From the NCBI GenBank assembly GCA_038501625.1, contig JAZAYU010000007.1, forward strand, positions 3,761,685-3,825,684: a stretch of DNA of 64,000 nucleotides, written 5' to 3'. The notes beneath the pieces are model-generated. The model searched no databases, had not been told where the DNA came from, and saw nothing but the letters and a program-made list of their open reading frames with translations. Positions 11,101 through 19,767 of the stretch are shown in pieces. The translations under genes and the position numbers were made by a program. Positions within the stretch are counted from its first letter, which is position 1, and the number at the start of each line of letters is the position of its first letter. This DNA is from Corbicula japonica. Lineage: Eukaryota; Mollusca; Bivalvia; Venerida; Cyrenidae.

Positions 11101-12044
11101 ATTACATTGCAGGACGCTCCACTGTCAATCAAGAATTCAATCTCGGTCCCTGCTACATTTGCATTTATGTTCACAAACTTATTTCCTATTATGAACACAT
11201 TTTCTTCTGTTTCGGAAGATTCAGAGTCCGTTTCATTAATCATTTTCACCTTTTGTCCAGACTTTGATTTATCTTTGTTTCTTGTCCGGCACATTTTCGC
11301 AAAATGTCCTATCATGCCGCATTTATTGCACTTTTTTCCAGCTGCAATTTTACAGTCTTTAGCATGATGACCTTTAAGACCGCAGCGTGTACACTTCAAT
11401 TTTGGTTTCTTCTTCTTCTCATCAGATTTATCTGTCTTATTTTTCCAAGATCTCTGATTTACTTTATTTAAGGAATTTCTTGAAGAACTCATTGGATGAT
11501 TCTCCATTTTGTCCGCCTGTATGTTAGCATGATCGTAAGCACGACCGATCCGTAACACTTTTTCTAATGTGAGATCTGTTTCTCTGAGATATCTCCTTCT
11601 CAAGTCATTTGAGCTGCATTTATCAACAATTTGATCTCTTATCATATCATCTCTGGAATCTCCATATTCACACGCGATTGACAGTTGTTTGAGTCTTGTT
11701 GAAAATTGTTCAATTGTTTCGTCTTCAGTTTGTGATTCGTTCCGGAATAAATGTCTGTTAAACGCAATGTTCTTTTTCGGTTTAAAATATTCAGAGAGTT
11801 TTTCAACAGCTACATCAAAATCCTTGTCATCCCCTGTTTCTGTTAACGTGTCGAAAATTTCCTGTGTGTCGGTTCCAACGAGATGTAAAAGCAAAGCACG
11901 TTTTTGTCCCTTATCAGTAATTCCTGATGCTACGACAAAATAATTAAAACTTTTTAACCATTTGTCCCATCTTTGTGATAGCGTTGTTTGGTCTCCATGG
12001 ACATCAAATTTTTCTATCGCTGGAATACTTAGAGCTTTTGCCAT
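8166..12044 (-). CDS. Gag-Pol polyprotein of Ty3/Gypsy retrotransposon (1292 aa)
   Basis: One intact frame supplies all functions for retrotransposition. Residues 1-200 form a Gag-like region. Two CCHC zinc knuckles follow (CTRCGLKGHHAKDC at 218-231, CNKCGMIGHFAKMC at 239-252). The aspartic protease has DSGAS at 307-311. Reverse transcriptase spans about 430-640, with LDLREGFHQI from 523 and the catalytic IADDIIVYA at 584-592, where ADD replaces the more usual VDD. RNase H has DASPVGLGA from 733, E774 in DKEALAL and TDHKAL at 798-803. Integrase has a zinc-binding site (H947, H950, C980, C983) and the catalytic D1011, D1066, E1102 with D-35-E spacing; a C-terminal basic tail lacks a chromodomain signature I can recognise. 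Gag and Pol share a frame with no stop or shift, so product ratio must be set some other way. The start is the first ATG after the leader, and no upstream in-frame coding was seen. Confidence 0.97.
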   Translation of the reverse strand: MAKALSIPAIEKFDVHGDQTTLSQRWDKWLKSFNYFVVASGITDKGQKRALLLHLVGTDTQEIFDTLTETGDDKDFDVAVEKLSEYFKPKKNIAFNRHLFRNESQTEDETIEQFSTRLKQLSIACEYGDSRDDMIRDQIVDKCSSNDLRRRYLRETDLTLEKVLRIGRAYDHANIQADKMENHPMSSSRNSLNKVNQRSWKNKTDKSDEKKKKPKLKCTRCGLKGHHAKDCKIAAGKKCNKCGMIGHFAKMCRTRNKDKSKSGQKVKMINETDSESSETEENVFIIGNKFVNINANVAGTEIEFLIDSGASCNVIDSIAWKKLRSKIKLKDCKRKVYAYGSKKPLKIKGEFQSIVTVGNKSQIADFIVVDTVCGSLLGCKTATDLKVLTLNQQLSSVQHETNYVKKYPNLFKGIGKLKDFKLKIHIDKEVKPVAQPVRRLPFSLREKVEKKIDELEAKDIIERVSGPTPYVSPLVVVPKKNGDVRICVDMRQANRAIQRERHPIPTVDEIIHDMNSSAVFSKLDLREGFHQIEVEEDSRYITTFVCSKGLYRYKRMIYGQNSAPEIYQFLISQVLEGCTGTKNIADDIIVYAPNKEEHDKRLTKVLERLQERGLTVNAEKSKFCMDKLVFNGHVLSKHGIGPEESKVKAILEAREPENASEVRSFLGLVNYQSRFLMNLATIAEPLRRLTKKGERFVWRNEQKLAFKRLKENLANACALSYFDTTAKTTVMADASPVGLGAVLVQRKNGQDRIILYASRSLSDVEKRYSQTDKEALALVWACERFRLYLIGIEFDLVTDHKALETIYSPKSKPPPRIERWVLRLQAFNFNVVYRTGKQMIADPLSRLIKDQGIKKSKVSQIAEDYFKFIALNDVPEALTAHDIEQFSQDDEEITQLRNAIRKGTSFENLPNYKHVKDELSVLGKLVLRGTRIVIPVSLRKKMLKLAHEGHQGIVKTKQRLRDIVWWPGMDKDVEREVKRCHSCQIVGQPSKPEPMTRTKLPDQPWQHLSVDLMGPFPSGDYIFVVVDFYTRWFEYDIMKSVTSSKIIQSLDKMFTIFGLPVSIKSDNAPNFTSQEFENYMKLQGINHYTSTCTPLWSQSNGEVEIQNKTILKAVRIYQSEKGDWKNNLNEFVFAYRNTPHSVTGVSPAELMFQRKLRTKLPYLISLDQPKHDVRERDYQQKEKGKLYADEKRGAVKSEIMPGDKVLLQQDQRNKLTTRFNPEPCIVKEKKGNQVKIETKSGTILDRNVTHVKKYNEDFEDKIETKSQELNENRDRNRREIKMPKRFEDFVMK

Positions 12045-12063
12045 TGTTAGTGTTTCATATTAG

Positions 12064-12156
12064 AATTTAATCCAAGTGTTACAATTTAATGTGATCACGC
12101 TGGCAATTTAATGCAGTTAGTCTAGCAATTTAATGCAGTCACACTAGCAATTTAAT
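12064..12156 (-). repeat. 22-bp repeats in the retrotransposon leader
   Basis: The word AATTTAAT recurs at 12064, 12083, 12105, 12127 and 12149. The last four are spaced exactly 22 bases in units like GCAATTTAATGCAGTCACACTA. They sit between the primer-binding site and the Gag start. Role unknown; packaging, dimerisation or translation control are possibilities only. Confidence 0.88.
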
Positions 12157-12222
12157 GCATTATGTTCACATATGCGATTTAACGCTTTTTTTCAGTGTTT
12201 CGTCCATAAATTATCCATTGGT

Positions 12223-12240
12223 AATCATCCTCGTCGCCAA
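12223..12240 (-). other. Primer-binding site
   Basis: Directly after the 5' LTR in element sense comes TTGGCGACGAGGATGA. TGG one base past the LTR pairs with the CCA end of a tRNA, as expected for minus-strand priming. Which tRNA is not determined. Confidence 0.85.
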
Positions 12241-12399
12241 TGTTGTGTCTTTGAATATGTTGATTTAACAACACCTATATATATTTTATAGCAGCTTTAT
12301 TATGCATTTAAGCTCTGAACAAACACTGACTAAAGTATGAGTAAAACAATACTACATATATAAATCTATTAGAGGTATCTAGTGGGGTAATACACTACA
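12241..12399 (-). repeat. 5' LTR of the Gypsy element
   Basis: 159 bp, identical by eye to 7666-7824, followed on the plus strand by the target duplication ATAAC. In element sense this is the promoter LTR. Confidence 0.96.
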
Positions 12400-12521
12400 A
12401 TAACAGTACCATAAAAATTAGGAAAATGATCTGGAACAGGATGTGTTTCCTGAGAATCAATAGATCTTTTTCTAACAACTTGTTGATAATGGCAAAATAA
12501 TGGGTCAGTTGAACTGTAAGA

Positions 12522-12620
12522 AGGTTATAGTTCAGAATTAGAAAATTTAACATTAAATTCTCCCTCAATTCGTTCGGTCGAATTTAATTTGTTAAATTTT
12601 CAAATTCTGAACTATAACCT
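12522..12620. repeat. Foldback hairpin, about 40-bp arms
   Basis: The left arm begins AGGTTATAGTTCAGAATT (12522) and the right arm ends AATTCTGAACTATAACCT (12620). Both arms continue through GAAAATTTAACA / TGTTAAATTTTC to a roughly 19-base loop containing TTCGTTCGGTCG. It lies at the right end of the 1.1-kb copy-1-specific segment and has no counterpart in copy 2. Confidence 0.9.
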
Positions 12621-12635
12621 ATACATACAGTATGT

Positions 12636-13511
12636 ATCACTGTACCAAGTCAGACTTATTTCGATGAGGTCGTAGAGCCTCAATAGCATTTTCCGTTTCA
12701 GCGGTTTGTATTCCTAGCGTAATAAACCTGTCATAAAGTGGCTGATATATCCGCTAATTTGGGATTACTGAAACTCTCAAAGACGTGTTAATGAGGAGGC
12801 ACAGAGGAAATTACAATCTAGTGTATAATAACTTTACTAAAGCCAAGGCTGTGCAAACCAAATAAATAAAGGATTGTCAGTTGTCAGACGGAAATAAGTT
12901 TAATAGCTAAAAGCTACTTGATCAAGCCAAATGTTCTGGTACAAGTATCTAGCACTTGTTTGAGGTACATGTGAAATAATCTGTACTGAAGATTATAAAA
13001 CTGAGACCAGTCGCCATTTCAGGTCCTTAAGCTTTTAGACTGGCTTTCATTCTCAGTTTTATATTCTTTGGGCCAGGTTTCGAGGGTAACTGTGTTTGCG
13101 AGAACGAGTCTTTGCTATGTCATATCAATGTATTGATATTTTTTAAAATTTACGCATAGTATTGATAAAATATGGTACATGTACATGTAGCCAAGGTTAC
13201 GTTTTTGGTGGGAATAACGCTGTGCTGAATATTTTAATTCTATGTTCTAATGTTTTATATTAATTATAGGAATCTGCTACATTTATGTGTTAAAGGAATT
13301 CCAACAGATAACTCGTTTAACAGCGCAAATATTTTCTTTCACAGCATGGATCCTTTGTGTTTAAGCATGTATACATGTTTTTGTATACATTCATATACAC
13401 ATTATTTGTAGAATTATTATCTATTGGAAGTCACGTAGTCATGTTAACATTGTATGTCTTTTTGTCCACTTTTAAGTGTTCACCTAAATAAAATTTTTAT
13501 CAGTCGTACAT
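12636..13511. other. Duplicated unique sequence, no gene seen
   Basis: Matches 23436-24310. It includes a degenerate family C palindrome at 12991-13074. Otherwise it is AT-rich with no recognisable coding. Confidence 0.6.
12991..13074. repeat. Family C palindrome, degenerate
   Basis: GATTATAAAACTGAGACCAG at the left and TTCATTCTCAGTTTTATATTC at the right resemble the outer arms of the family C foldback. The centre GTCGCCATTTCAG is also shared, but the inner arms are lost. The copy-2 counterpart is at 23785-23917. Confidence 0.6.
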
Positions 13512-14012
13512 GTATAAATTATTTATGTATGCGACTGGGATCAAACCTTCAAGGTGACAAAGCTAGCCGAAAAACCTAATTGACTGGCCTAATAAACGTG
13601 GCGATTTATAATGAATATCACTGTGTAACAGTTTCATTTGGCGGTGACAAGCAGAACGAAAAGGACAGACAGTGACCAAAGCCCTCTGATAATAAACTGT
13701 TTTCCTTAAACTTTTACTGTATATATATATATATATATATGTGATTATATAAAAACAATATAAATAATGCCGAACATATAATAATAATAATAAAAATCAA
13801 AGTGCAATATATGCAGAACAGCCACATGCAGAAAACACCGACTCCACACACAGCCGAACAAAGAGTGCATAGGTTAAATGTACGATCAATTTCACAAACA
13901 AGAAAACGACGAAAACGAGAAACCAAGGAATATATGTACAACTTGTACTTTAGAATGATTTATGCCAAAATGTTTTTCCACTGGGCATTTAAACCAATAT
14001 ATTATTCTTCAC
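13512..14012. other. Copy-1-specific 500-bp segment with (TA)n and family B fragment
   Basis: Copy 2 has a tRNA-type SINE at this point instead. The segment contains a possible reversed tRNA-like B box (GGGATCAAACC near 13537), a (TA)n run at 13720-13740 and a family B-like block (about 13800-13925: GCCACATGCAGAAAAC, CACACAGCCGAA). No gene is supported. Confidence 0.55.
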
Positions 14013-14597
14013 TAGTAAGCGTAACACTTGTCTCGTCAGGTTCTCAAGTTAATTATGCATCACCCTGCATTATATCTTGCTGCTTACACAATTATTTTTA
14101 AATATGTAATTTTATACCAAGTTTATTTACAGTGCGGGATGCTAATTTTAAACGTATTTCGAGTATTTTTAAAATGTTGTTTTTATATTTATGGAACCAA
14201 TACATCTGCTAACAAGAAAAATGTTATGAAGAAACCGATCCACTTCTTTAAGCGATGTGAATTTAAAACACAGCTGTAATAAAGTTTCAAAATATTAGAG
14301 ATTTAAAGCAGCAGATTTCGAGAGCGAGAGTTTTCATCAAGTCAGATAATCGGTAAACGAAAGACATATGTCGCACACAAAAATAAATAAAACCTTTATG
14401 CAAATAACAATTTGAACAGGGAATTAAATAAAATGATGTGCAGTCGAATTCAGCATGAAAATGATAAAGGAGTTTGAATATAAATGAATATTTACCATGA
14501 CCGGACTTAAAAACATGTAACAGGTGTATTTAACAAGCTTAGGGTAAATTGCAAGTTATTTGGGGTGGGGCATCAGATGTCTCAGTTGGCTAAACAT

Positions 14598-14735
14598 AGA
14601 TGAAAAAGAACTTTGAAAGCCACCGAACACAACAAATATTAAGTTATTGCAGACTCGGTTCGATTGAGCCTGTTCACGGACAGTAACTAAAATGCATATT
14701 ACTGTCCACGCCGCCTAGCGCAACTCATTAGTCAT
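14598..14735 (+). repeat. Family A 5' fragment
   Basis: Begins TAGATGAAAAAGAACTTTG, the family 5' end, and covers the first hairpin (CTCGG...GAGCCTG) and second hairpin (ACAGTAA...TTACTGT), then stops after CGCCGCCTAG. The copy-2 counterpart is 25010-25147. Confidence 0.8.
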
Positions 14736-15754
14736 CCTTTTTTTTCGGAGTTAGCTGTCTCAGCTGGCTTTATGTTGAACATGAGTAAATTCAAAGTCAT
14801 ATGAGTAAATTACGAAAAAGCTTTATTATTAAATAAAAAGTCTTGAAGTATCTTGATATCTGTCTCAACTGGCTAAATACGTGTATTGAACATGAGTAAA
14901 TTAATATTCACCATTTACCGACGCTTGCTGTCTCACATGCCGTTTGACCTGTAGTATTTATAAACCAACGTAGATGGGTCGTTGCAATTAACTTACTAGA
15001 TGGAGTGAACTATTCATCACGAAAAACAGCATAAAAACTCACTTCCCGCACAAACAAATAGTAAACCCGTGGAAAGTGTGCTATAATTACCTGTGAACAG
15101 ATTAAATCAAACCGACCCATAAATATGTATCGTATAAATATTCACTTTCCATATATTTCCATAGAAATAAAAACGTTTTCTATTCTTAGACTTCACGTTA
15201 TTCAAGAACATATACCAGACTGCTTGTATAATCCAAATACATCATGAAGAAAGGTTGTGTAAGAAAATGGTTCAAATTATTCGTCTATAAATGTAACATT
15301 AAGTATTTAATGATATTCAATGCATTTATTGCGATGTTGAACCTTAAATATCAAAGGCTTTGTCGATGCCGACCGAGTTAATGAAAATCTCTTACAAAAG
15401 CATGAAAAACAACGCATATCCGTTTACCCAGGTAACACATAATGCAACTAACTTGCAACACTTTGATCAAAGAATTGTGCACTATAATACTGACTACTGA
15501 ACATGCTGAATACTTAAATTACTTGGAGCAAACCGGCTTGTTCAACGCAAATGTTCAAAACCTTTCTGCGAGAAAGATTGCAACATTTTAAAAAATATGA
15601 TGAATTATGTTTCTTTTAGTTGACGTTAATGATGAACAAGACTATTATTAATCTAAAAAAAAGAAATAATTGATTTGAAAATTTTTATATATTATAAAAG
15701 TGCCAATACGATTGATCAAAAGACATTTTACTTTCATCACAGTTGTTGGAAAGG

Positions 15755-15840
15755 GTGCTTTTAAACCCATCGATCACAACAAATATAAAAATATTGCAGG
15801 CGCGGTATGATTGAGCCTGTTCATGGGCAAAGGAGGCAAT
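15755..15840 (+). repeat. Family A 5' fragment
   Basis: AACCCATCGATCACAACAAA, then GCAGGCGCGG...GAGCCTGTTCATGGGC: the lead and first hairpin only. The counterpart in copy 2 is about 26185-26270. Confidence 0.65.
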
Positions 15841-16069
15841 AAGACGTTTTGCAGTGTTGGGATATTGTTCTCTAATATATATAAGGTCTGTCGCTATCAA
15901 ATGCCGTCTTTAAGACTTTATAAATTGACGCTACAATCGGGTTTCAATTTTAAATGTTCGTGCATCATTTAAAACATTTCGTTACGAGAAAAATAATCGT
16001 AATGAGACGATATGTCTTTTTTGTAAAAGTTTCAACTATTGTTTTCTATTTTTAGAAATAAAACACGTT

Positions 16070-16700
16070 CTTATACATCTTATACTTATGTTTACATCTG
16101 GACTACATATTTTATTCATTAAAGCCTTTCTCGCTCAGAACACAGTTGGGCACATGGTTCGAATACGGTATACTCGGTTATACACGAGTTGACTAGTACG
16201 AGTATTGAGCTCCAACCGTGCCTGGGGATAAGTTAGTACGATTTAGACTCGAATGTAGCACGAGTATGTATGAACAAAGCACGGGTATACTCGGTCAAGC
16301 AAGGTTTGTCACGGTTTGAACACGATTTGCAAACGATTTTCATACGATTGTTGTACTGTTCCAAGTACGGTCTAGTACGGTCTGTTACGGCCTAGTACGA
16401 TTAAACACGACTTTTACTCGATTAACAAGACATTTACAGGGTTTACATACGGTCCCACCTACTTTTGTTCCATATGATTTATATACGATATTGACATGGT
16501 TTAGCTCACTCGTGGAGTGGACTTCATGTGCGGTTGTACATACGGTCTCACACGGTCTCTCACGGTCTTGTACGATCGCTAATACGATCATACACGGACA
16601 TGGCACCCGTGCCAGTTTTTTTTTTTAAGTTTTAAAAATCATACACGGCTTTCACGGATACACTCGGATAAGGCCACGGTTGGTTCAGTTGTATGTACGC
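16070..16700. repeat. Copy-1-specific block with 10-bp period
   Basis: Absent from copy 2 (26500-26560). From about 16155 to 16600 the sequence is made of variants of a 10-base word with ACGGT, ACGAT or ACGACT cores. The clearest stretch is ACGGTCTAGT, ACGGTCTGTT, ACGGCCTAGT, ACGATTAAAC from about 16367. The flanks CACGGATACACTCGGATAAG and CGAATACGGTATACTCGG look related but are not clean terminal repeats. The minus-strand frame at 16385-16606 is an artefact of the period. Confidence 0.8.
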
Positions 16701-16950
16701 TTTACGCAGTATGCATTATCGTCTGCTCGACTTAATGACTTCATTTAATCGAATGGCGTTAAACTTCCCCAAGAAATGTTTTCCAATGACTGAACATGTT
16801 TATACTAATGCCAGATAAACAGTTGACAAGTCTTAAAATGCCTTAGAAACGATTTATCGAACATAAATTAATTTAAAAAAAGTAGGTTATTAATAAACCG
16901 TGTTTATGCCTGAAGTTCTAAAGTAATTTTAAATAAATTTAAAGTTTTAT

Positions 16951-17387
16951 TGTTCAATCACCCCCAAGGGTATACTTCCTGCTTTTTAAATTTTGCCTTT
17001 GGCGTTGTCTGCGATATGCAGGATTTATGTTCTAAGATACCCTCTCAAAATTCTATTTTGTTTAGTTCCGCCCATTGTTTTCTCGTTTAGGGCAAACCCA
17101 TTCTTTATCTGGGGACCATACGCCGCTGAACATGGAATGGTATTAATATGAAAATACCGCATTGAAGGTTCCATGTTCACCGCCATATGCATACCATCGT
17201 TTTTTTGATGGATCAAAATTGTACTGTTTATTAATGTAAATATTGAGTTGCGCTGCACCCCGGGCTAGGCGGCGTGGGCAGTTATAAACATTTCCATTGC
17301 TGCGCATGAACAGGCTCAATCAAACTGAGCCTGCAATATTTTCATATTTGTCGTGTTTGAGGGTCTTCAAAGTTGCCTTTTCATCTA
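16951..17387 (-). mobile_element. Family A element, complete 437-bp copy with 5-bp target duplication
   Basis: The best-defined copy. Copy 2 lacks it: there AAAGTTTTAT runs straight into CTTTTACGTCCC (about 26811). In copy 1 the element is flanked by TTTAT on both sides (16946-16950 and 17388-17392). In the orientation of most copies it begins TAGATGAAAAGGCAACTTTG and ends GGGTGATTGAACA. It has the first hairpin (AGGCTCA...GAGCCTG), a decayed second hairpin and the conserved body with CATGCGG/CCGCAT-type words. There is no reading frame, no tRNA box, no terminal inverted repeat and no A tail. A 5-bp duplication and TG at one end would also fit a solo LTR, but the other end reads TA rather than CA. 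Confidence 0.88.
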
Positions 17388-17392
17388 TTTAT

Positions 17393-17828
17393 TTGTTTAC
17401 GTCCCTTGATCAATTGATGAAGCAAACAAAAGTTCAGAACCATAGTCAATGAAACGGTTAGGTAAATGAAATTAAAACTTAAATTGAAAATTATTACAAA
17501 TAAGTTTATGATTATGATCTCTTCATATGTTAACATGGAAACTTAACTCAAAAAGCTCTTTTTTCTTTTTCATTGCGCCATTACATTGACCGGAAGAGCG
17601 AAAAGCTCCTTCAGTATTGTAGCTTAATTGCTCTACAAAGAGCCTACTTGCCTTTGTTTCACGCTTTCGTTTCTTCTGTTCAGCAGTAATAAACACGATT
17701 TCAATCATGCTCTGTTGTTTAATTACGGCCAAAAATGTCCAAGCTACTGACAAGTGTGAAAAATCAGAGTTGTCATATTGCGTGCCAGCACAGAGATTAA
17801 TTAAAGTACATAACTGTGAATCATTTAG
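17393..17828. other. Duplicated AT-rich sequence, no gene seen
   Basis: Matches 26821-27235. Minus-strand frames in both copies share the peptide MSVAWTFLAVIKQQSMIEI / LSVAWTFLVVIKQESMIEI, but they diverge by indels downstream and have no recognised family, so a gene is not claimed. Confidence 0.55.
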
Positions 17829-18050
17829 AAGCGTCTGTGGCCGAGTGGTTAAGGTTTCCGCCTGATAATCACTTGCCCATTGCCACTGTGAATTCGAGTC
17901 CTATCAGGGTCAAGATCTTTCTTTGTCAGCTACCGTGCGGAACGTCGGTGTTTCTACCTATGTGCCCGCTTGGGCCTGAAAATTGTCCGGAGAGGCACCT
18001 GAGGTCTTCCTCTATCATGTAAAAGCTGGTATGCCAAAATGAAATATGAA
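17829..18050 (+). mobile_element. tRNA-Ser-type SINE
   Basis: The head has A box TGGCCGAGTGG (17838-17848) and B box AATTCGAGTCC (17891-17901), the arrangement of a Ser/Leu-type tRNA promoter for RNA polymerase III. The body contains GGAACGTCGGTG...GAGAGGCACCTGAGGTCTTCCTC, a block I recall from widespread bivalve SINEs of the Meta/Rudi kind (from memory). It ends shortly after AAAAGCTGGTATGCC, so the tail is truncated or diverged. Copy 2 has the empty site (ATCATTTAGTACCATTG near 27230), and ATTTAG/ATTTAC flank the insert. The anticodon stem does not form properly, so it is not a working tRNA. Confidence 0.85.
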
Positions 18051-19767
18051 ATTTACTACCACTGTCTTATTTGTAGACAGTAAACAACGGAATTAACGCT
18101 CGAATAAATTCACTATTTCTAAAATGCTTGCACATTTTTGTCCTGTTCATTTCAAATCATTGTATTCCAAGAACATGTTTCTATGTACACATTCATTTTA
18201 ATTTTTCTCATAAGCTAATGTCTGTGTCATACATTTTTATTTCTCGACAGAAAAATAGCGAAGTTACTACTCGACAATATTACCCTAGATTGTGATAGTG
18301 TTTATGAAAAGGCATGATATTCATATTTGACATTTCCAATATAATGCACATTTTTACTAAAATTGGTCTAACCTTTATCAGTTAATAGGTTAATTATATC
18401 GTCATATGTTGAGATTATATTTAATGCGAAACGTTTTATTAAATAAATTAACAATAAAGATGATTGAATTTTCATAAAATATATCATACATGTAGAACAG
18501 GCATATTTTACTTATCTACAATGTACTAAGAGTTGAGCATCATTCGCTTTGCAAATAACGAGGCTTTGCTTTCTGGATGATGCAATTCCTGATATATGCA
18601 TATTCCAATGTCTGTACGTTCATTGGCAGAAATAGAAAATGTATATTAGAGCTCACGCCGAATAGCCCCGGATTGACTGAAACTCAGTATTTACACCAAT
18701 GAACAGTTCTTTTTCCAAACTACGGTGTGCTCATGGCGGTCAACATTGAACTTTAATAGGAGAATATTTATATAAATATGATTCATATTTAGCGACGTAT
18801 GTTCCCCAAAGAATGGGTTGGCTCTAAACAAAAAAAAACTGATAGGCAGAATTGAACAGACTAGAGTTTTTACCGTGGGTCTGCATATAACAGAGAACGT
18901 CATCATAAAGTATTTAAACAGATATACTTTATAATCTGTTAAGCCTCGTTTGTCTTTCTGACTAGAAAATTAAAAAATCTAACCACCGTTTCGTCACATA
19001 AATATTTATTATTTATTTAACCCTTTACGGCGTTCTTTTTTGTTTATTGTTTGCTATGAGCGAAGGCTTTATAAAATGAATGTTGTTTTTCCTGATATAT
19101 GTATTTAACCTTGTTTCAATTCAGTTTGCCTGAGTTTAAATTACCTCCATTGAGGGCAATATGTAAATTTCAAACCACCCTGACAGTCAATCATTGTGGG
19201 TGACTGTATATAGGTATACTTGTACTAGCCTTTGCGGGTGGGGGATACAAATGTATGTGTCTGCCTCTTTCAAGAATGGAGGGATAAAAGCTGTTATGTC
19301 ACTATGTGATTAAATTATAAATTAGATTTTTAAATATTTTGGCGCATTAAATGTAAAGGGTTGTCAAGAGAAGCTTTTAATCTTACGTAAGATACTCATT
19401 AAAATGCATCCGGGGGTTAATATTGGTTTTAATAATTCGAACAACAATTTATAAATGATTGATGGCACGTTTAAAGGTCTTTCCTAGATAAATGTTTATT
19501 AACGAAAGTATGCACCGAATGTTGATAATATTTACCATGAAATCGGTCAGATAGAAAATTATGAAAGCTTCAACAGTCACAGAACACAAATTAGCTACGT
19601 CATACAGACTAATCAGTTTATCACGCTCGTGCTGTGTTGTGACATGCGTTGTTTAAGATTCATATCGTCGATTATATGTATCGTCTATACTATGTTTAAT
19701 TGAGACAGAATATTTTTGTCTAGAAAGTCGGAGAAATTTAATTAGAAATACATTGTAATAGGAAGTA
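18051..19767. other. Duplicated AT-rich sequence with a diverged family A copy
   Basis: Matches 27236-28345 and 29190-29690. Family A-like sequence lies at 18655-18905. No gene is supported. Confidence 0.6.
18655..18905 (+). repeat. Family A, diverged copy
   Basis: CGCCGAATAGCCCCGG, AACTCAGTATTTACACCAAT and GGCGGTCAACATTGAAC follow the family order with many changes. The counterpart is 27822-28060. Confidence 0.7.

Larger units (their letters stand above)
7666..12399 (-). mobile_element. Full-length Ty3/Gypsy LTR retrotransposon
   Basis: A 4734-bp element on the minus strand. Two 159-bp direct repeats (7666-7824 and 12241-12399) bound it, start TG and end CA, and look identical base for base. 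The host flanks are a perfect 5-bp duplication, ATAAC at 7661-7665 and 12400-12404. Inside, in element order, are a primer-binding site, a leader with 22-bp repeats, one uninterrupted Gag-Pol frame (12044-8166) and a polypurine tract touching the 3' LTR. There is no env-like frame. Identical LTRs, exact TSD and an open frame all say the insertion is very young. RT-RNaseH-integrase order is Ty3/Gypsy; the compact one-frame form suggests a mag-like or related lineage, which is inference. Confidence 0.97.
14013..16069. other. Duplicated AT-rich sequence with family A fragments
   Basis: Matches 24411-26500 in copy 2. Small frames in both copies do not stay open together and are not treated as genes. 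Family A fragments are listed separately. Confidence 0.6.

Noticed and set aside
7666..12399. Endogenous retrovirus with an envelope gene
   Set aside because: The frame ends shortly after integrase and only about 340 bp remain to the 3' LTR, with no envelope-like frame.
6768..12519. TTACAGTTCAAC (6768-6779) and GTTGAACTGTAA (12508-12519) as terminal repeats of the 1.1-kb segment
   Set aside because: Twelve bases could be chance, the right one is not at the segment border, and no target duplication is visible.
13530..13590. Reversed tRNA-like element around GGGATCAAACC
   Set aside because: A B-box-like word is present, but no convincing A box at the right distance.
16385..16606. Cys- and Val-rich small protein on the minus strand
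   Set aside because: Its composition comes from the 10-bp period of the block; no start context or conservation, and the block is absent from the duplicate.
17523..17753. Small conserved protein (SVAWTFLAVIKQ...) shared with 26955-27239
   Set aside because: The two are duplicate sequences, so likeness is expected. The frames differ by indels downstream and have no known family.
17829..17920. Functional tRNA-Ser gene
   Set aside because: A and B boxes are present, but the anticodon stem and acceptor stem do not form and a SINE body follows.
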